Shown here in pieces: positions 59,703 through 64,000 of a stretch of 64,000 nt of DNA. The first letter of the stretch is position 1. Each line of letters starts with the position of its first letter. The translations under genes and the position numbers were made by a program. This stretch comes from Costus lasius (taxonomy: Eukaryota; Streptophyta; Magnoliopsida; Zingiberales; Costaceae): the NCBI GenBank assembly GCA_027563935.2, contig CM050450.1, positions 31,669,439-31,733,438 of the forward strand. The letters run 5' to 3'. A model generated the notes under the pieces. It did not search any database and was not told where the DNA came from. It was given only the letters and a program-made list of their open reading frames with translations.

Positions 59703-60598
59703 ATTGGTATCAGAGCCAAGTTATTGCATGATAATATGTTTGCTTTCTTTGTGATCCTATGTATAGATCTATAAGTTACATGCGATAGTTGTGGTTGGCG
59801 AATTTTACATGCTTGATAGAGATGTTTTTTTCTCCTTGGCGCATGTTTCTTGTTGGCGCATATTGTATGTTTTCTCAAAAACTTATATTACATGCGCGAC
59901 TCATAATAGATCTAAGGCCCTGCTTTAAACCCTTAGACGGGTTATTAGGGTTGAAGTCATCCCCTAGGTTAGATCCAGACAGTCTGATCAGACCATCTGA
60001 CAACCTTGATGGGTTGACCAGATAGCACCTGTGCGTTAGCACCTGGTGGCTATAGGTCGACTGCAGACAGGCGTGTAGCGATGTCTGATTGAGACGACTA
60101 GTGAACACACATGAGTTAGGCCCGGGGTCACACCCGCTTGCCAGATCTCATGAGGGTGGTTCGGCCCTGGCGCATGCATGGTTGACCTTTTGGTCGACTC
60201 AAGTCAGTTAGGACTTGGTGCATGCAAGGGCAGTGGATCTGACTAGGTTGGATGAGTGGATCCCTAGTAATGGACCGTTGTAAGGTTGTAGGGCAAATAA
60301 GGAAATTAAAATTGATGCCTATGGGGTTTTTGAAATTTAATTTTCATGATTGGATCACATGTTGATTGATGCCTATGTATGTTTATTTATTCTTATGTGG
60401 GCTGCCCATGTTAATTGTGTGCTGTGCTGGGGCCTGCGTGCCTGGAAATTAAAGTTGTAAATTAATTATTGTGATCTGCGTATCACATTGTATTTAATTT
60501 ATAAAGTGTAATTGACCTGCGTGTCAATCTTGTCTAGATAGATTAATTTGTAAGTTAATCAGACAAGAGCACAGAGCACACTTGGCAGAGGCGCATGC
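59703..60598 (+). other. 5' leader of element G, first 896 bp
   Basis: Holds the palindrome (59982-59993) and the three-way junction (60172-60225). Interrupted after GCGCATGC at 60598 by element H, just before the position of the TTCGA-loop hairpin. Confidence 0.88.
59705..59716 (+). other. Primer-binding site, element G (tRNA-iMet type)
   Basis: TGGTATCAGAGC, two bases after the LTR end CTTTCA. Confidence 0.93.
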
Positions 60599-62273
60599 TG
60601 TTGGGGTATGCCCTTAAGCCTAATGTTTGAGGCCTTGGGATTGTAACAGTATCATGTAATAAACGTTTATGTTTATGAAGGCATGGTTATTATTCAGTTA
60701 GCTACATTGTCTGCTGCAATATATGTTCTTCTGAATAATGTCTCAAAGCTGTTCAGCTGGGCTGACATGCAGTTAAGTCCTTAGTCGATGTATCTTGGTG
60801 AACATGAGACAGCCTTGATATGGTTAAGACTAATATGTGTTCTAGTCTTATAGGATGCTTCGAGCATGGAATAAGATGTAGACTCATGGGTACATTGGAT
60901 GTGCTGGACAGACCCTACTAGGATATTCAATTGTTTGTCACAATGTGAATAATCCTTGTATATGACTAGTGGCACATTTCCTCTGACTTGAGATCATTTG
61001 TGTTTTCTAAATGATGATTGTCATTGTTTTGAGGTAGTTCAATATCATTTGAAACATAATGATTATAGACTATCTTGGAAAATGAGCTTGAGTCAGGTTA
61101 GGGCACTAGTGATAGACATAGGATTGCCGTCTCCTTGTTTAAGGAGTGTGATGTTCTAAAGGGGCCCCCTGGATGAGATGATTGAGAAAGTGTATGGCCA
61201 TACCCAGATGACAGTGTTCATCTGATCTAATCATGCTCATCATATTGGAGCTACAAGCTTGACACGCTTGTCCAATAAGAACATCCAGTGGCAAAGGAAG
61301 TATGCATGCCTAGTGAAGTTGATTCACACTTGTGCTATTTTTGGGTGTAGTCTTGGAAGGCTCATTTCTTTTATATCGGGAGACAGTGATGTGTTGCTAG
61401 ATACCCCTCACTGATCGTGATAACGTGAGTTATCGTTACCGACATTTAAAGGAAACCCTCAGGGTCGCACAATTTGATGATATGGCTTACTTAAGTCAGA
61501 TCGTGTGGACTGAATTGTTTAGGTTCAGTTTAAAGGGATTTAATCTCTGATTGTAAGTGAGATCTAGTCTGATCATGTTTGATTGATTAGGGCTTGAGAT
61601 CGGTAAGCTTCGATCGAGAGAATAGATGCTAGATCGGTGAGATCAAGAGCATCAAGAGATGAACGGTCAGATCTGGAGCCTTAGGGTTTATTTGAGATCT
61701 GGACTTGATTACTTGGCTTGATTGGTTTTAAACCAAACCAAATTGAACCGGCTCATGAAATGAGCGCATGGTTCAAGGTGTGGCGACATGTTCACTTGGC
61801 GTGAACGTTGGAGCGGTGAGTGGTTGCTATTTTTAGTAACCATGATCTCCAATTGGAGTCACTCACGTTCGAATAGAGTGCTCTCTATTCTCGCCTCTCG
61901 CTCTCATTCCTCTCGACTTCCGTGTGTGGCGACGCTTTGAAGGTTGAGGAGGTTTCGGCCAAGAGAACATCATCTCATCTTTTCCTTTCCATTCGGCAAG
62001 ACAACCTTGGAACCTTGCTAGCACAAGGAGCACCAAGGAAGAAGCACATTGTTCATCTTGTGTGCGAGACTTTGGAGAAGAGGCGCTTGCAACTTTTTCT
62101 TCCAAGGCGCCATCTTGAAATGGCTACGGTATGAACCCTTCTCTATTTGCAATTGGGTTATTATGGTTGATCATATCTCATGAAACCGATCTCAAGAAAC
62201 CCTCTTCCGCTGCTTAAAATTTTAATATGCGCCATACTTAGGGGTTTCGCCCCCCCTTTGTGGGGACCTTTCA
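60599..62273 (+). repeat. 5' LTR of element H
   Basis: Complete, 1,675 bp. Hairpin GGTTGCTA-TTTT-TAGTAACC at 61822-61841 (one G-U pair). Terminal hairpin CCCC-TTTGT-GGGG just before the end. Confidence 0.93.
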
Positions 62274-62275
62274 AT

Positions 62276-62287
62276 TGGTATCAGAGC
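62276..62287 (+). other. Primer-binding site, element H (tRNA-iMet type)
   Basis: TGGTATCAGAGC, two bases after the LTR. Confidence 0.93.
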
Positions 62288-62763
62288 CAATGTTCATGTT
62301 TTATGATTGCCATGTTATGATTTATGATCCATGTTTGCGCAAGATAACAGATCTATAGGTCACATGCGAATGCTTATGCTGTAGTTGTAAGTTGGCGAAA
62401 ATACATGTTTCTTATAGATGTTATTTTCTCCCTGGCGCATGTTGTTGGCGCATGTTTTATTGTGTTTTCAAAACAAATAACTTGCGCGATTCATCTTAGA
62501 TCTAAAGCACCTACTTTAAACCCTTAGATGGGTTATTAGGGTTGAAGTCACCCCCCTTAGGTTAGATCCAAAAGTCTGATCAGACTATCTGACAGCCTTG
62601 ATGGGTTGACCAGGTAGCACCTGTGCGCAAGCACGTGGTGGCTACAGGTCGGCTGCAGATAGGCGTGTAGCGATGTCTGATTGAGACAACTGATGAACGC
62701 ACATGAGTTAGGCCCGGGGTCACACCCGCTTGCCAGACCTCATTGTGGTTGTTCAGCCCTGGC

Positions 62764-62817
62764 GCATGCATGGTTGACCTTATGGTCGACTCAAGTCAGT
62801 TAGGACTTGGTGCATGC
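62764..62817 (+). ncRNA. Conserved leader RNA element, three-way junction (best example)
   Basis: Outer stem GCATGCA (62764-62770) with TGCATGC (62811-62817); arm 1 GTTGACC (62773-62779), loop TTAT, GGTCGAC (62784-62790); arm 2 CAAGTC (62792-62797), loop AGTTAG, GACTTG (62804-62809). The same layout is at 1252-1305, 14419-14472, 23132-23185, 43371-43423 and 48902-48955 (minus) and 31154-31207 and 60172-60225 (plus). Predicted cis-acting structure in the genomic RNA; no separate transcript is implied. Confidence 0.65.
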
Positions 62818-64000
62818 AAGGGCAGTGGATCTGACTAGGATGGATGAGTGGATCCCTAGTAATAGACCATTGTAAGGCAGTAGGGCAAATAAAGAAAGTT
62901 AAAATTCATCCCAAGGGGTTTTCGAAATTTAATTTTCATGATTGGATCACATGTTGATTGTTGCATATGTATGTTTATTTAATCTTATGTGGGCTGCCCG
63001 TCTTTAATGAGTGCTGTGCTGGGGCCTGCGTGCCTGGTTATTTTTGTAAATTAATTTTATATTGTGATCTGCGCATCACATTGCTTTAATTTATAAAATG
63101 TAATTGACCTGCGTGTCAATCTTGTCTAGATAGTTAAATTTGTAATTTAATTAGACAAGAGCACAGAGCACACTTGGCAGAGGCGCATGCAGCAAGTGGC
63201 TTGACCAGGTGGGAGGTCTAGGGTTCGACCCTAGGACCTGGCGCATATTCCTGGTGGGCGCACCAGACCTGCAGATGGCGCTTGGGCCCTGGTTTGGGCC
63301 AGATGAGCAGCAAAAGCCCCATGAAGAAAAGCAAGTGAAGACTTAAGTTAATTAAGGTCTTACTAGGGCTATGGGCTTTTACCACATAAGATTCATGCTT
63401 TCTTTTATTTATTGTTTAAATATTAGAATTGCATGATTAGTTTATCTTCTGCTATCACCATAGGAATTGCATGATAGTGAAGAAGATAAAAGACCGTTAA
63501 AATCCAACGCTAAAATATCAAGCTCGTAAGCCTTCTGACGCGAAACCTCACTGTTCTGATTATCGTTGGAGCCGTGTTGTACCCACTCAGTGGGCACGTC
63601 CATCTATCTTCAGACGGTGTGGGATTACACCTGTGTGTTACAGAGTAGGGATTTATCCCTTCTCGTTGCTCAGCATAGCACATGGTGGTCCAGGGAGTAG
63701 GTCGGGTCAGCTTGACCATGTAGGCTACATATGTGGCGCATATGGTAGCACATGGAGGCAGCCATCTGTGGGATCAGAGACTGTGTTGTACCAACTCAGT
63801 TGGCACAGTCTGCTGGATTGCCCAGATGAAGGGGAATCGCACGGGTTGGCGATCGGCAGGGACTGCCTACCGAAGATTAGTGCTTGTACTCTCTGTGCAT
63901 CTTATCTCGCCTGAGCGGGGCGCGGAGACCAAGTATGAAATCCGGATCCCATCTCACTAAAAGAGTGTCTACTCTTTCGGACTGTTTAATGGATTTTTCA

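Larger units (their letters stand above)
58032..64000 (+). mobile_element. Copia family-1 element G, 5' part, carrying nested element H
   Basis: 5' LTR (58032-59702), primer-binding site and first 896 bp of leader (59703-60598), then interrupted by H. The rest of G lies beyond the window, right of H. The flank just left of the LTR, TCTTC (58027-58031), is the expected left target copy. Confidence 0.9.
60599..64000 (+). mobile_element. Copia family-1 element H, 5' part
   Basis: 5' LTR (60599-62273), primer-binding site (62276-62287) and leader to the window end. In D the gag ATG lies 1,804 bases from the primer-binding site, so H's gag should start near 64075, just outside. Inserted in G's leader; CATGC at 60594-60598 is the expected left target copy. 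Confidence 0.92.
62274..64000 (+). other. 5' leader of element H
   Basis: Palindrome 62574-62585, three-way junction 62764-62817, TTCGA-loop hairpin 63215-63238 (CTAGGG-TTCGA-CCCTAG, perfect), sister hairpins 63582-63594 and 63791-63803. Repeated TGGCGCATGTT motifs near 62434-62456. Open frames at 63633-63914 and 63733-63960 are overlapping and not conserved as proteins. Confidence 0.87.

Overview
The window is a block of nested LTR retrotransposons from a flowering-plant nuclear genome, with a short strip of degraded host-like sequence. Evidence for this: Ty1/copia and Ty3/gypsy polyproteins, primer-binding sites matching plant initiator-Met tRNA, 5-bp target duplications, and intron-containing exons of a plant casein-kinase-I-like gene. 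There is no operon structure, no CRISPR array and no rRNA or tRNA gene. The exact species cannot be read from the sequence.

One copia family (family 1) makes up most of the window. Its LTRs are about 1.67-1.71 kb, begin TGTTGGGGTATGCCC and end CTTTCA or similar. A long leader of about 1.75-1.85 kb separates the primer-binding site from a single gag-protease-integrase-RT-RNase H frame of about 1,290 codons. Eight insertions with leaders or internal regions are visible (called here Z, A, B, CF, E, D, G, H), plus a solo LTR.

Layout: 1-3468, 5' end of Z (minus). 3469-5911, right half of a chromodomain-type gypsy pol with part of its 3' LTR, cut by Z. 5912-16629, element A (minus), whose 3' LTR holds the solo LTR (7298-8967, duplication ATTAG). 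16630-51105, a three-LTR, two-body tandem array: LTR1 (truncated), body B, LTR2, body CF, LTR3. Body CF is split between 27178 and 45550 by element E (minus, duplication CAAAT). E's 3' LTR is itself split by element D (plus), and D's 5' LTR is cut by the LTR of a second copia family (family 2, 28701-30223). 51106-54100, T/C-rich and intron-like DNA containing casein kinase I pseudo-exons. About 54100-58031, a degraded Athila-like gypsy element with a gag relic but no RT. 58032-64000, elements G and H (plus), H inserted in G's leader; their coding regions lie beyond the window.

No visible element is intact: A has a gag stop and a damaged RT box, B has missense changes at key sites, CF is split, D has a stop in RT, and E has a frameshift and a stop in RNase H. 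These were autonomous elements that are now mostly dead, though LTR pairs differ little by eye, so the insertions look recent.

The most unusual content is non-coding. The family-1 leader carries RNA-like structures kept in every copy: a 53-54 nt three-way junction with variable loops and wobble or compensating stems (8 of 8 copies), a 12-nt self-complementary sequence (8 of 8), a pair of sister hairpins differing by a compensating change, and a TTCGA-loop hairpin resembling a pol III B box. The LTRs carry further hairpins, one of them at the matching place in family 2 with a different sequence. These are candidate dimerisation, packaging or transcription-control elements.
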